From: Lachnospiraceae bacterium
GTDB lineage: Bacteria; Bacillota; Clostridia; Lachnospirales; Lachnospiraceae
DNA: 64,000 nucleotides
Reading direction: 5' to 3'
Assembly: GCA_003979345.1 (NCBI GenBank)
Contig: RYVZ01000015.1
Coordinates: 1-64,000, forward strand
In this document: positions 17,286 through 25,268 of the stretch, piece after piece
How the letters are laid out: every line of letters starts with the position of its first letter
Numbering within the stretch: position 1 is the stretch's first letter
Position numbers and translations under genes: made by a program
Notes under the pieces: model-generated
The model's input: the letters and a program-made list of their open reading frames with translations, nothing else
What the model was told of the DNA's origin: nothing
Database searches by the model: none

Positions 17286-18473
17286 TTAGTTCAGCAAAAA
17301 TTCTTTTTTTCCGCAAGCTTTATCCTTCCAAAGCGGCGACATGGCGCGCAGATAGTCTACTGCCTCCGATACCGCCCCCATGATCTGCCGCACCTCTTCC
17401 TCCGTATTCTCCGCTCCAAGCGTCAGTCGCAGGGAACCGTGCGCCACCTCATGCGGTCTTCCGATCGCAAGCAGTACATGACTGGGTTCCAGCGAGCCGG
17501 AAGTACACGCCGAGCCGGAAGAGGCACAGATGCCGCGTTCATCGAGCAGAAGTAGAAGACTTTCTCCCTCGACTCCCTCAAAACAAAAGCTGACATTCCC
17601 CGGCAATCGGTTTTTTCTGTCACCGTTTAAGACGGAATGCGGAATCCGTGATAACCCGTCGATCAATTTTGTACGGAGCGCAAACAGTTTTTCGGTGTTT
17701 TCCTTAAGATGCGCCAAAGATTCCTCCAATGCCGCCGCCATTCCCATAACGGCAGGAACATTTTCCGTTCCCGCGCGCCTGCCCCGTTCCTGTGCGCCGC
17801 CTTCGATCAACGGAAGCAGCGGGATTCCTTTTTTTACATAAAGGGCGCCGATTCCCTTTGGACCCTGAAATTTATGGGCTGACATGGAAAGCATATCCAC
17901 GTTCTGCGCCCGCACGTCAACCGCAAGATGCCCAACCGCCTGAACCGCGTCCGTATGGAACGGCACACCCTTTTTGCGACAGACTTCACCGATTCCGGCA
18001 ACCGGCATCACGGAACCGATCTCATTATTGGCATACATGATCGTCACCAGACAGGTATCCGCGCGAATGGCATCCGCGACCTGCTCCGGATAGATCATCC
18101 CATTCTCATGTACGGGCAGCAGTTCCACCTCAAACCCCTGCTTTTCCAACTGTCGAAGCGTGTGCAGAACGGCATGATGCTCAAATGCCGAAGACAGAAT
18201 GTGCTTTTTTCCTTTTCGTTCTCCTGCTGCCACCGCAGAACGCAGCGCCTGATTATCCGATTCGCTTCCGCCCGACGTGAAATAGATTTCTTCCGGCGAC
18301 GCGCCGATACAACCGGCAATCCGTGCCCTTGCCGCGCTCAGCGCCTCCGCCGCTTTCTGACCGAACCCGTATAGGCTGGACGGATTCCCCCACAACTCCT
18401 CCATATAAGGATGCATCGCTTCGATCGCCGCTCTGCTCATTTTCGTAGTTGCCGCATGATCTGCGTAAATCAT
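17286..18473 (-). CDS. nifS: Cysteine desulfurase (NifS/IscS family)
   Basis: 395 residues from MIYADHAATT. It is a class V aminotransferase-fold enzyme, PLP-dependent, converting cysteine to alanine and an enzyme-bound persulfide. The PLP lysine lies in MLSMSAHKFQGPKG, and the persulfide cysteine in SSGSACTSGSLEPSH (group II-type loop). A GTG three codons upstream (18482) is an alternative start with a closer GGGGCG site. It forms an operon with nifU. Its promoter at 18530-18558 overlaps a palindrome that also occurs before cysK. Confidence 0.95.
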   Translation of the reverse strand: MIYADHAATTKMSRAAIEAMHPYMEELWGNPSSLYGFGQKAAEALSAARARIAGCIGASPEEIYFTSGGSESDNQALRSAVAAGERKGKKHILSSAFEHHAVLHTLRQLEKQGFEVELLPVHENGMIYPEQVADAIRADTCLVTIMYANNEIGSVMPVAGIGEVCRKKGVPFHTDAVQAVGHLAVDVRAQNVDMLSMSAHKFQGPKGIGALYVKKGIPLLPLIEGGAQERGRRAGTENVPAVMGMAAALEESLAHLKENTEKLFALRTKLIDGLSRIPHSVLNGDRKNRLPGNVSFCFEGVEGESLLLLLDERGICASSGSACTSGSLEPSHVLLAIGRPHEVAHGSLRLTLGAENTEEEVRQIMGAVSEAVDYLRAMSPLWKDKACGKKEFLLN

Positions 18474-18529
18474 GTCCCTCACCGCGCCCCTTTCTAAAAT
18501 ACCAACTTCTTCCTCTTCTTCCGTTCCTG

Positions 18530-18562
18530 ATTATACCCTATTATTCCTATGTAATCAATAGG
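18530..18562 (-). promoter_or_regulatory. nifS promoter with overlapping CCTAT-N7-ATAGG palindrome
   Basis: Minus strand TTGATT (18553-18558), 17 bases, TATAAT (18530-18535). The palindrome CCTATGTAATCAATAGG (18546-18562) covers the -35 box, as expected for a repressor site. The same 17-bp architecture occurs upstream of cysK (25285-25301). The Rrf2-family regulator encoded at 23803 is the likeliest binder (inference). Confidence 0.75.
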
Positions 18563-18595
18563 ATTTCGAGGATCTTTTGGCACACCGCTTACGCA

Positions 18596-18735
18596 TTCCA
18601 TCGTTCTTTCCTTTATTCTTTCCCTTATTCTTTTTTTGCTGTCTCTTTTGTTCTTTCTTTTGTTCTTTCTTTTGCTCTTTATTCTGCCCTTTCTTTTGCT
18701 CCTGCTTTTATTCTTTCTTCTTTCTTATCTTTCCC
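18596..18735. repeat. Pyrimidine-rich degenerate tandem tract
   Basis: About 140 bases made almost only of C and T, built from variants of CTTTTGTTCTTT. Frames through it are low-complexity Phe/Ser/Leu stretches and I do not regard them as genes. It separates the nifS promoter from the metI 3' end. Confidence 0.5.
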
Positions 18736-18745
18736 AGGCAGAAAT

Positions 18746-18778
18746 ACAACCGGTCCATCCTTATGACGAACCGGCTGT
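18746..18778 (-). terminator. 14-bp hairpin downstream of metI
   Basis: Minus strand ACAGCCGGTTCGTC-ATAAG-GATGGACCGGTTGT pairs over 14 positions including three G-U pairs. It lies 100 bases after the metI stop codon. The T run is weak (ATTTCT). Confidence 0.55.
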
Positions 18779-18877
18779 TGGTCAGATATATTTCTTGAAC
18801 ATTGTTTAATTTTTTCTGCTTTACATGCTTGGTAACGTGCTTATTCGCAAATCTTGCACTCCCGTATTTAAGCGTAT

Positions 18878-19588
18878 TCATTTACGCCCTTTTAAGCGTT
18901 TGTCACACCGCTTCGCAAGACCGGTGCCGATGCTTTGAAAGATCTGCACTAACACGATCAGACAGATCACGGCAAGCAGCATTACAAGATACTGGTAACG
19001 GTAATAGCCGTAGTTGACTGCGATCTTGCCAAGCCCGCCGCCGCCCAGCATGCCGCTCATCGCGGAATAGCCGAGGATCGTTGTCACGGCAACCGCCGTA
19101 TCGGATATCAGGGACGGCACGCTTTCCGGAATCATGACCTTCGTAATGATTTGAAACGAAGACGCACCAAAGCTCTGCGCAGCTTCGATCACATTTGGGT
19201 CCACCTTCCGCAGGCTGCTCTCCACAAGACGCGCGACAAACGGGAACGATGCGGTCACAAGCGGAACAATCGACGCGGGCGTTCCGACCACCGTTCCGAC
19301 AATCAGACGCGTAAGCGGAAACACCATGATCATCAGGATCAGGAACGGTACGGAGCGCAGCAGGTTGATAACGACATTCAGCAGATGCAGCAGCGCTTTC
19401 GGCACCTTTAAGATTCTGCCGTTTTCTCCGGCAACAAGCAGAACACCAAGCGGCAGCCCGATCACAACCGCAAAAACCGTTGACAGCACCGTGACATAAA
19501 GCGTCTCCCAGATTGCAAGCGGGAATTGTGTCTTTAAGATTTCCAGTGCATCCCGCACGCTTTCAGATGCAAAAAAATCAGCAACCAT
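18878..19588 (-). CDS. metI: Methionine ABC transporter permease
   Basis: 236 residues with five or so membrane segments and the binding-protein-transporter loop (VIEAAQSFGASSFQIITKVMIPE). MetI is the homodimeric membrane channel of the D/L-methionine importer. The start overlaps the end of metN by 11 bases, so translation is coupled. The sequence is ordinary for the family, unlike the binding protein of the same operon. Confidence 0.95.
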   Translation of the reverse strand: MVADFFASESVRDALEILKTQFPLAIWETLYVTVLSTVFAVVIGLPLGVLLVAGENGRILKVPKALLHLLNVVINLLRSVPFLILMIMVFPLTRLIVGTVVGTPASIVPLVTASFPFVARLVESSLRKVDPNVIEAAQSFGASSFQIITKVMIPESVPSLISDTAVAVTTILGYSAMSGMLGGGGLGKIAVNYGYYRYQYLVMLLAVICLIVLVQIFQSIGTGLAKRCDKRLKGRK

Positions 19589-20603
19589 CGCGATCGACCT
19601 CCTCCTTTACTTCCTCGACCTCAATATCGGGAACCGCCCTGAGATAGCGGATCGCTTTCTCCGCCTGTTCCCGCCCGCCGCAGATGCCAAGCAGCATATT
19701 CCCGTATGCCTTATCCCCGATACTCCTTGTTGACGCCGCTAGAATGCTCGCCTCGATCCCCTCCTCCATCGCCATCTTCGCGATAAGCGGCGTTTTGGTC
19801 GCATTCGCGCCGTTAAAGATCACGCGGATCACGCGCTCATCCCCCTTGGCGGCTGTAATCAGCCCGCCGCCTTCCGGATAAACAAGGCGTTTCGCCGCCT
19901 GCGACTTCGGCGTGGCAAATACCTCTCTGACTGTTCCCTCCTCTGCCACAATACCGCCGTCCATGATCGCGACCCGCGTGCAGATCTGTTCTACCACGCT
20001 CATCTGATGGGTAATAACGATCACGGTGATGCCGAGTCTGTCATGAATCTCACGGATCAGCTTCAGGATGGACTGCGTCGTCTGGGGGTCGAGTGCACTG
20101 GTCGCCTCATCGCACAGCAAAATCTTGGGCTCCGTGGCAAGCGCCCGCGCGATCGCGACGCGCTGCTGCTGTCCTCCCGACAATTGCGCCGGATAGCTTT
20201 TCTGCTTATCGCCAAGTCCGACAAGTTCAAGCAATTCCCTTGCCCGTTTCTGCGCTTCCGCCTTTCTGAGTCCCGCCAGCTCTAACGGAAAACAGACATT
20301 TTTTAAGCAGTTTTTCTGCATCAGCAGATGAAATCCCTGAAAGATCATCGTGATATTGCGCCGTTCCCTGCGCAACTCAGCTTCCGTCAGACTGCCAAAA
20401 TCCTTTCCGTCGATCAGAATCTTCCCGCCTGTCGGACGCTCCAAAAGGTTGATACTGCGCACAAGTGTACTTTTTCCGGCACCGCTCATACCGATGATCC
20501 CGTAAATCTCTCCATCCGCAATAGTAAGAGAAACGTCCTTGAGCGCTTCCACTTCCCCGTCGGATGTCTGAAATGTTTTGGATAAGTGTTGTATTTCGAT
20601 CAT
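19578..20603 (-). CDS. metN: Methionine ABC transporter ATP-binding protein
   Basis: 341 residues. Walker A is GMSGAGKST, signature LSGGQQQRVAIARAL, Walker B ILLCDEATSALD, and switch His in VITHQ. The C-terminal ~75 residues (RVIRVIFNGANATKTPLIAKMA...) form the NIL domain that binds methionine and inhibits transport in characterised MetN. The start at 20603 follows GGGAGAA; the frame is open for 43 codons upstream only because it reads through the tandem repeats. It is separated from metQ by 150 bases of hairpin repeats. Confidence 0.95.
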   Translation of the reverse strand: MIEIQHLSKTFQTSDGEVEALKDVSLTIADGEIYGIIGMSGAGKSTLVRSINLLERPTGGKILIDGKDFGSLTEAELRRERRNITMIFQGFHLLMQKNCLKNVCFPLELAGLRKAEAQKRARELLELVGLGDKQKSYPAQLSGGQQQRVAIARALATEPKILLCDEATSALDPQTTQSILKLIREIHDRLGITVIVITHQMSVVEQICTRVAIMDGGIVAEEGTVREVFATPKSQAAKRLVYPEGGGLITAAKGDERVIRVIFNGANATKTPLIAKMAMEEGIEASILAASTRSIGDKAYGNMLLGICGGREQAEKAIRYLRAVPDIEVEEVKEEVDRDGC

Positions 20604-20639
20604 AGTAATTCTCCCAACATTGATCTTTCTGCATTTTTG

Positions 20640-20786
20640 ACGACTGTGCAAGCGCCCTTGGCATGCTCTGTTTTCCGTCACGATGCAAGCGCCTCTGGCG
20701 TGCTCTGCTCTTACGTCACTGTGCAAGCACATCCAGTGTGCTCTGCTCTTACGTCACTGTGCAAGCACATCCAGTGTGCTCTGCTT
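20640..20786 (-). repeat. Four tandem ~38-bp hairpin repeats between metQ and metN
   Basis: The word TGCAAGC recurs at 20647, 20684, 20722 and 20760 (periods 37, 38, 38). The two copies nearest metQ are essentially identical; the two nearest metN have diverged, but their paired bases changed together (AGCACA / TGTGCT versus CACGCC / GGCGCT), so each copy still folds. The first copy contains the last codons and the stop codon of metQ (STLDVLAQ, stop at 20754), so the array grew out of the gene's 3' end. Confidence 0.85.
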
Positions 20787-21602
20787 TCCGCCGTAAAGTC
20801 CCATCGGCTCCACATGGATCACCGCCGCGACGACAATATGCGTGCCGTTCTCCGCATTGAAGTCCTCCAGATACGGAATGTGCTGGAAATAGTTTGCGTC
20901 CACTTCACCGCTCTCCACAACATTGTTCGGCTGAATATAATCGGTAAACTCCTTGATATCCAGCGTGATATTTTTTTCTGCAAGGATCTCCTTCGCAATC
21001 TCCAAAATCTCTGCATGCGGTGCAGGGGATGCGGCGACTGTGATCGTCGTGCCCGACAGCGCCTCATAATCGACATCTGCCGCAAAGCCGTCCCCAGGCT
21101 CTTCCACGACACTGACGACTGCACCGCCGTAAGTCTCAGCAATATAGTCCGCTGCTTTCTGACTTTCCAGTGCCGCCGCCAGCGCTTTTATAACGTCCGT
21201 ATTCTCGTTTCCTTCCTTCACGGCTAGAATGTTCGCGTAGGAAGAAGCTGACCCCTCTATGACAAGCGAATCCTCCACAGGGTTTAATCCCGCCTCAATT
21301 GCATAATTGGAATTGATAATGGCAAAATCCACGTCCTTCAGCACGTTTGGCACCTGCGCCGCCTCCACCTCCTGAAACTTGATGTCATACGGATTTTCTT
21401 CAATGTCCTGAATCGTGGCGGTGACGCCCGCATCCGCTTTTAAGGTGATATAGCCGTTCTCCTGCAAGAGCAAAAGCGCGCGTGCCTCATTCGTCGGGTC
21501 ATTCGGAACTGCGATCGTTACAGAATCACTTTTTCCTCCGCAGCCTGTAAGTGCCGTTAATCCCAGCACCGTGACCAAAAATAAAACCAATCTTTTTTTC
21601 AT
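20754..21602 (-). CDS. metQ: MetQ-like methionine-binding lipoprotein, circularly permuted
   Basis: 282 residues. Lipoprotein signal with LTGC lipobox (Cys21). Ordinary MetQ (NlpA, PF03180) runs from an ATP/SPAPHAEIL-type start through DY-x-QPN, FQH-x-PYL and EPMGLY to the later IAVPNDPTN, LLLQ...GYITL, NP-x-x-x-K-x-x-E-x-x-AAQ and VINSNYA segments. Here the order is reversed: residues 27-167 carry VTIAVPNDPTNEARALLLLQ, EVEAAQVPN, IINSNYAIEAGL and SYANILAVKEG (the usual C-terminal half), residues 168-184 are a new linker, and residues 185-282 carry ITVAASPAPHAEIL, DYIQPN, ANYFQHIPYL and HVEPMGLYGGKQSTLDVL (the usual N-terminal half). The cut lies exactly in the loop that joins the halves in normal MetQ. 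The frame is intact, with AGGAGGATGAGGAG upstream, and heads metQ-metN-metI, so it is very probably functional. Confidence 0.9.
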   Translation of the reverse strand: MKKRLVLFLVTVLGLTALTGCGGKSDSVTIAVPNDPTNEARALLLLQENGYITLKADAGVTATIQDIEENPYDIKFQEVEAAQVPNVLKDVDFAIINSNYAIEAGLNPVEDSLVIEGSASSYANILAVKEGNENTDVIKALAAALESQKAADYIAETYGGAVVSVVEEPGDGFAADVDYEALSGTTITVAASPAPHAEILEIAKEILAEKNITLDIKEFTDYIQPNNVVESGEVDANYFQHIPYLEDFNAENGTHIVVAAVIHVEPMGLYGGKQSTLDVLAQ

Positions 21603-21650
21603 AACTCCTCATCCTCCTGTTTTGTTTTCTTAATTTCTAGGAATGAACTT

Positions 21651-21720
21651 ATGATACACGATGTCCTGCCGCTTTTCCAATATCATATAGATATAGTAGG
21701 TTATAGGCGCAGGCTATAAC
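21651..21720 (-). promoter_or_regulatory. metQ promoter with a LysR-type site near -65
   Basis: Minus strand TTGGAA (21675-21680), 18 bases, TATCAT (21651-21656). Upstream lies the palindrome GTTATAG-GCGCAGG-CTATAAC (21700-21720), which includes a T-N11-A core. Its centre is about 65 bases before the expected transcription start, the classical recognition-site position for LysR-type activators. The LysR gene at 22286-23239 is next door. Confidence 0.65.
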
Positions 21721-21917
21721 ACAGGTATAAAGCGGAAATAAATCATTTATCAGCGCTGATACCAATCATAACGGAATCATTGAAATCACTTGGAACATTT
21801 AACAATTAACCATGAAAGTCTAAGACACACAGTTGTGAGGTAAATTTATTAAATTCTATTGTTAAGCCAATACTAAATACCGTATTATATAGAAAATGGT
21901 CGAAGGGAAGTGATACT

Positions 21918-22284
21918 ATGGCACCTGCAGCACAGGCAATCAGAAATCAGGAAATCCTAAAAACTGAAAATTCCGAAAAAGCCGCCATAGGCGCATTATA
22001 TGATGAACTCTCTTAGGGAATAGAAAGTCTGAAAAAAGGCGATGTTAATATGCGGAAGATTTTTCAAGAAAATAAAGAAGACAATCAAGGAACTGGATTC
22101 CTTTCCAAAAGGCTATGAAGCTACGGGATATGTGATTGAGGGATTGATCATTTATTTCAAGCCTTATAGTACATATTTAATCTTCTTTGTTGTGGAGCAT
22201 TCAACAATTGCGGTAATTCTATTCTTGAAAGACCGCATGTATTGGCAATCTATTATCAAGAAAATGCAGAAAGTCAATAGATAA
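21918..22284 (+). pseudogene. Remnant of a type II toxin-antitoxin pair (Phd-like / RelE-ParE-like)
   Basis: With a good AAGGGAAG site, an antitoxin-like frame starts at 21918 (MAPAAQAIRNQEIL...ALYDELS) but hits TAG at 22014-22016, after which the same frame continues GIESLKKGDVN, the usual antitoxin tail. A second frame (22042-22284) gives KKTIKELDSFPKGYE...VVEHSTIAVI...LKDRMYWQSIIKKM, the C-terminal two thirds of a RelE/ParE toxin, lacking the N-terminal helices. An internal deletion plus a stop has fused and inactivated the pair. Confidence 0.65.
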
Positions 22285-22285
22285 T

Positions 22286-23239
22286 TTACTTCAATCCTCC
22301 TGTTTCGGTGATACTCTGCGGATCACTGCCCTGCAGGTATTCCCGTATTTTTTCGATATACAGCTCTGCAAGGCTGCTTAAGATATGATTCTTTTTTATG
22401 ATATAACCGATCTTCATCGTCATGCTTTCCGTGCCGTCGTCTTTTAACGGAATCGCGCGGTAATCCCCTCCGTTCAGCTCCCCGCAGATAATGCCGGAAC
22501 ACAGCGTGTAACCGTTTAATCCGACCATGAGATTCAGGACCGTCGCCCGGTCGTTCGCCTTGATCGTCTGGGAATACTCATTCATTGTAAAGATTTCCTC
22601 CAAAAAATAAAACGAATCGTTCCCGCCCTGTTCAAACGAAAGAAACGGATATCCGCCAAGCTCCTCCATGCAGATACTTTTTTTGTCCGCAAGCGGATGC
22701 CCTTTCCATAGATATACATAAGCTTTGCAGTCGATCAGCTGATGAAACTCGATCTCATTGGCATTCAGGAGCTTCATGATCGCCTTGCGGTTAAACTCGC
22801 TCAGATACAAAATGCCGATCTCACTGCGCAGATTTGTCACATCGTCAATGACCTCCCGCGTCTTTGCCTCTTTGATCGCAAATTCGTATTGGGAAGCATC
22901 CATATTCTTGACCATCTCCACAAATGCCTTGACCGCAAACGAATAATGCTGCGTCGTCACGCTGAATTTCTTTTTGATATTCCCTGACGGACCGTATTTT
23001 TCCGCAAGCTGCTCATACTGATCGTAAACCTGTCTTGCGTAAGCAATAAATTCCCGCCCGTCATTTGTAAGCGTCACGCCCCTTGCGCCGCGGTTAAATA
23101 TCGTAATACCCAGTTCTCTTTCCAGTTCCTGCATGGCTCCAGTGAGCGACGGCTGCGATATATACAGGACCTCGGCAGCTTTATTCATGGAGCCTGTCTC
23201 CGAAATAACGATTGCATAATGTAATTGTTGTAAAGTCAT
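22286..23239 (-). CDS. LysR-family transcriptional regulator
   Basis: 317 residues. The N-terminal winged helix-turn-helix is MTLQQLHYAIVISETGSMNKAAEVLYISQPSLTGAM (first 36 residues), followed by a substrate-binding-like effector domain. The start at 23239 follows GGGAGG by 5 bases. It lies upstream of metQNI in the same orientation, and a LysR-type palindrome lies on the metQ promoter, so control of methionine or sulfur uptake is likely but unproven. The effector cannot be read from sequence. Confidence 0.93.
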   Translation of the reverse strand: MTLQQLHYAIVISETGSMNKAAEVLYISQPSLTGAMQELERELGITIFNRGARGVTLTNDGREFIAYARQVYDQYEQLAEKYGPSGNIKKKFSVTTQHYSFAVKAFVEMVKNMDASQYEFAIKEAKTREVIDDVTNLRSEIGILYLSEFNRKAIMKLLNANEIEFHQLIDCKAYVYLWKGHPLADKKSICMEELGGYPFLSFEQGGNDSFYFLEEIFTMNEYSQTIKANDRATVLNLMVGLNGYTLCSGIICGELNGGDYRAIPLKDDGTESMTMKIGYIIKKNHILSSLAELYIEKIREYLQGSDPQSITETGGLK

Positions 23240-23686
23240 GGAAACCTCCCTGCACAACGGTTTTGCATTTCCCTGATTTTACCATGTCAGCAGGAAATCA
23301 AGCGCGAACGTAGTGAGCATTTGATTTCACCTGACATGGTAACGAGAAAATGGTAAGCGCAAAGCGCGACAGACGCGCAGCGGCGGCATTTTCGAGTTTA
23401 TTTTATCATGTGCTCCGCACATGCTTACACTTAGCGATGCACACTCGCTTCACTCGGCGCGGTAAAATGTCTGACGACATTTTATCATAAGCCCACATTC
23501 CGCGCAATGTTCGTGCCACATGTCTGTATCAAGGTTATACTCTGTACACCGCTCAAAATCGTGCATTGTAAATCTGCTTCAAGATCATGTATGCTCTACA
23601 TAATCGTGCCAAGGTCATGTACCACAAATCCATGCCAAATTCATGCAATATAAATCAGTGCCAAAATCATGCCTTAAAGTCTGGTC
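23240..23686. repeat. Hairpin-rich intergenic region with degenerate ~26-bp repeats
   Basis: No gene is seen. Contents: a 62-base hairpin TACCATGTCAG...CTGACATGGTA (23280-23341) with inner GAAATCAA / TTGATTTC; CATGTGC-TCC-GCACATG (23408-23424); TAAAATGTC-TGAC-GACATTTTA (23463-23484). From about 23550 to 23680 there are roughly five degenerate copies of a ~26-base unit of the type GTGCCAA-x-x-TCATG...AAATC. The first part resembles other palindromic elements of the window in style but not in sequence. Confidence 0.6.
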
Positions 23687-23715
23687 TTGAATGCCTACAA
23701 AATACATGGTATTAT
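23687..23715 (+). promoter_or_regulatory. Promoter of the Rrf2 regulator gene
   Basis: TTGAAT (23687-23692), 17 bases, TATTAT (23710-23715). A small hairpin TTCCGC-AGGC-GCGGAA (23730-23745) follows in the leader. The CCTAT-N7-ATAGG palindrome is not present here, so autoregulation by the same site is not evident. Confidence 0.6.
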
Positions 23716-23802
23716 TGGGATATAAAAAATTCCGCAGGCGCGGAACTCTCGTAAAAAAAATGCAAAGAGGATTTCTTTAGAACTTTAGAAGGAGGTACAC
23801 CC

Positions 23803-24219
23803 ATGCGGATTTCAACAAAAGGAAGATACGCGCTTCGCATGATGCTCGACTTAGCGGAGCATCAGGAAGACGGTTATGTTTCGCTCGGTGAGATCGCCGT
23901 GCGTCAGAACATTTCCAAAAAATATTTGGAGCAGATCGTTCCGCTTCTTACACACGCTGATTTTTTGTTGACAAGCCGGGGATTTCAAGGCGGATACCGT
24001 CTTTCAAAAGCCGCCCCGGATTATACGGTCAAAGACATTTTAAGATTGACGGAAGGCAGTCTTGCCCCAGTCGCCTGTGTTTCCGATCATCCTGCCTGTG
24101 AGAGAAGCGCATCCTGCCCGACGCTGCCCCTCTGGCAGGGCTTAAATCAGGTCATCGACGATTATCTGAGCGGCATCACCTTGCAGGACTTAGCGGACGG
24201 CAAAACAGGGCAAATATAA
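23803..24219 (+). CDS. Rrf2-family regulator (IscR/CymR-like)
   Basis: 138 residues. The N-terminal winged helix-turn-helix is MRISTKGRYALRMMLDLAEH...VSLGEIAVRQNISKKYLEQI. Three cysteines C92-x6-C99-x5-C105 occupy the place of the IscR [2Fe-2S] ligands (IscR spacing C-x5-C-x5-C), so it may sense Fe-S status. AGAAGGAGG precedes the ATG. It is divergent from the sulfur genes and next to cysK; CymR-type relatives control cysteine genes through cysK. It is the best candidate to bind the shared palindrome before nifS and cysK. A short hairpin (24204-24231) overlaps its 3' end. Confidence 0.93.
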   Translation: MRISTKGRYALRMMLDLAEHQEDGYVSLGEIAVRQNISKKYLEQIVPLLTHADFLLTSRGFQGGYRLSKAAPDYTVKDILRLTEGSLAPVACVSDHPACERSASCPTLPLWQGLNQVIDDYLSGITLQDLADGKTGQI

Positions 24220-24308
24220 CCCCGCCCTGTTCTGCCGCCCATCCCCCTGATACCTGTCAAATCCTGCACGGATTCCCGGTAAAACGCCACTTTTCGTGTT
24301 GCTTCCCG

Positions 24309-25241
24309 TCACTCTTCTGCAAACATCGGCGTGGAAAGATAGCGATCGCCCGTATCGGGAAGCAGTGCCACAATGATCTTTCCCTTATTTTCAGGGCGCT
24401 TTGCAAGCTCGGCTGCCGCCCATACCGCGGCGCCCGAGGAAATTCCGACAAGCAATCCTTCTTTTCTGGCAAGCGTTCTGCCCGTCTCAAAAGCATCCTC
24501 ATTTTCTACTGTAATGATCTCATCATACACTTTTGTATTCAGTGTGTCCGGAACGAAGCCGGCGCCTATGCCCTGAATTTTATGAGCACCCGGCGTTCCT
24601 TTGGAAAGTACCGGAGAGTCTGCCGGTTCCACCGCTACGACCTTCACATTCGGATTTTTACTCTTTAAGTACTCGCCGACTCCCGTAATAGTTCCCCCTG
24701 TTCCGACACCTGCGACAAACAGATCGACCTTTCCATCCGTATCTTCCCAGATCTCCGGGCCGGTCGTCGCCCGATGCGCCGCCGGATTCGCAGGATTCAC
24801 AAACTGCCCGGGTATAAAACTATTCTCCGTCTCTCTGGCAAGCTCCTCCGCCTTTTCGATCGCACCCTTCATTCCCTTTGCGCCTTCCGTCAAAACGATT
24901 TCCGCCCCGTATGCCCGCAGCAGGCTTCGACGCTCCACGCTCATTGTCTCCGGCATTGTCAGGATCATGCGGTACCCTTTCGAGGCAGCGATCGCGGCAA
25001 GTCCGATACCTGTATTTCCGCTTGTCGGTTCAATAATGACCGAACCGGATTTCAAGAGTCCCCTCTTTTCCGCATCTTCGATCATCGCGCGCGCCACTCT
25101 GTCCTTCACGCTGCCCGCCGGGTTCAGATATTCCAGTTTCGCATAAATATCGGCTCCCAGAGATTTCTCCGCAATGTAATGATTCAGCTTCAAAAGCGGC
25201 GTTGCTCCGATCAGATCGGTAATCTTTTCATATGTTTTCAC
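24309..25241 (-). CDS. cysK: Cysteine synthase A (O-acetylserine sulfhydrylase)
   Basis: 310 residues, beta-family PLP enzyme making cysteine from O-acetylserine and sulfide. The PLP lysine lies in NPAGSVKDR, the substrate loop is EPTSGNTGIG, the phosphate-binding loop GTGGTITGVG, and SSGAA is near the C-terminus. The start is GTG at 25241 with AGGAGG 9 bases upstream; no ATG fits. The promoter region has the same palindrome as nifS. No cysE is in the window. Confidence 0.96.
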   Translation of the reverse strand: MKTYEKITDLIGATPLLKLNHYIAEKSLGADIYAKLEYLNPAGSVKDRVARAMIEDAEKRGLLKSGSVIIEPTSGNTGIGLAAIAASKGYRMILTMPETMSVERRSLLRAYGAEIVLTEGAKGMKGAIEKAEELARETENSFIPGQFVNPANPAAHRATTGPEIWEDTDGKVDLFVAGVGTGGTITGVGEYLKSKNPNVKVVAVEPADSPVLSKGTPGAHKIQGIGAGFVPDTLNTKVYDEIITVENEDAFETGRTLARKEGLLVGISSGAAVWAAAELAKRPENKGKIIVALLPDTGDRYLSTPMFAEE

Positions 25242-25268
25242 AGCCTTGCTCCTCCTGTTTCACAGACT

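Noticed and set aside
18449..18766. Plus-strand frame through the pyrimidine tract
   Set aside because: Low-complexity Phe/Ser/Leu product of a CT-rich repeat; overlaps the nifS promoter.
20640..20786. CRISPR array
   Set aside because: Four regular repeats, but they are contiguous without spacers and grow out of the metQ 3' end.
20586..21227. Plus-strand frame (213 codons) across the metQ region
   Set aside because: Cys/His/Arg-rich antisense translation of metQ and the repeat array, with no start signal.
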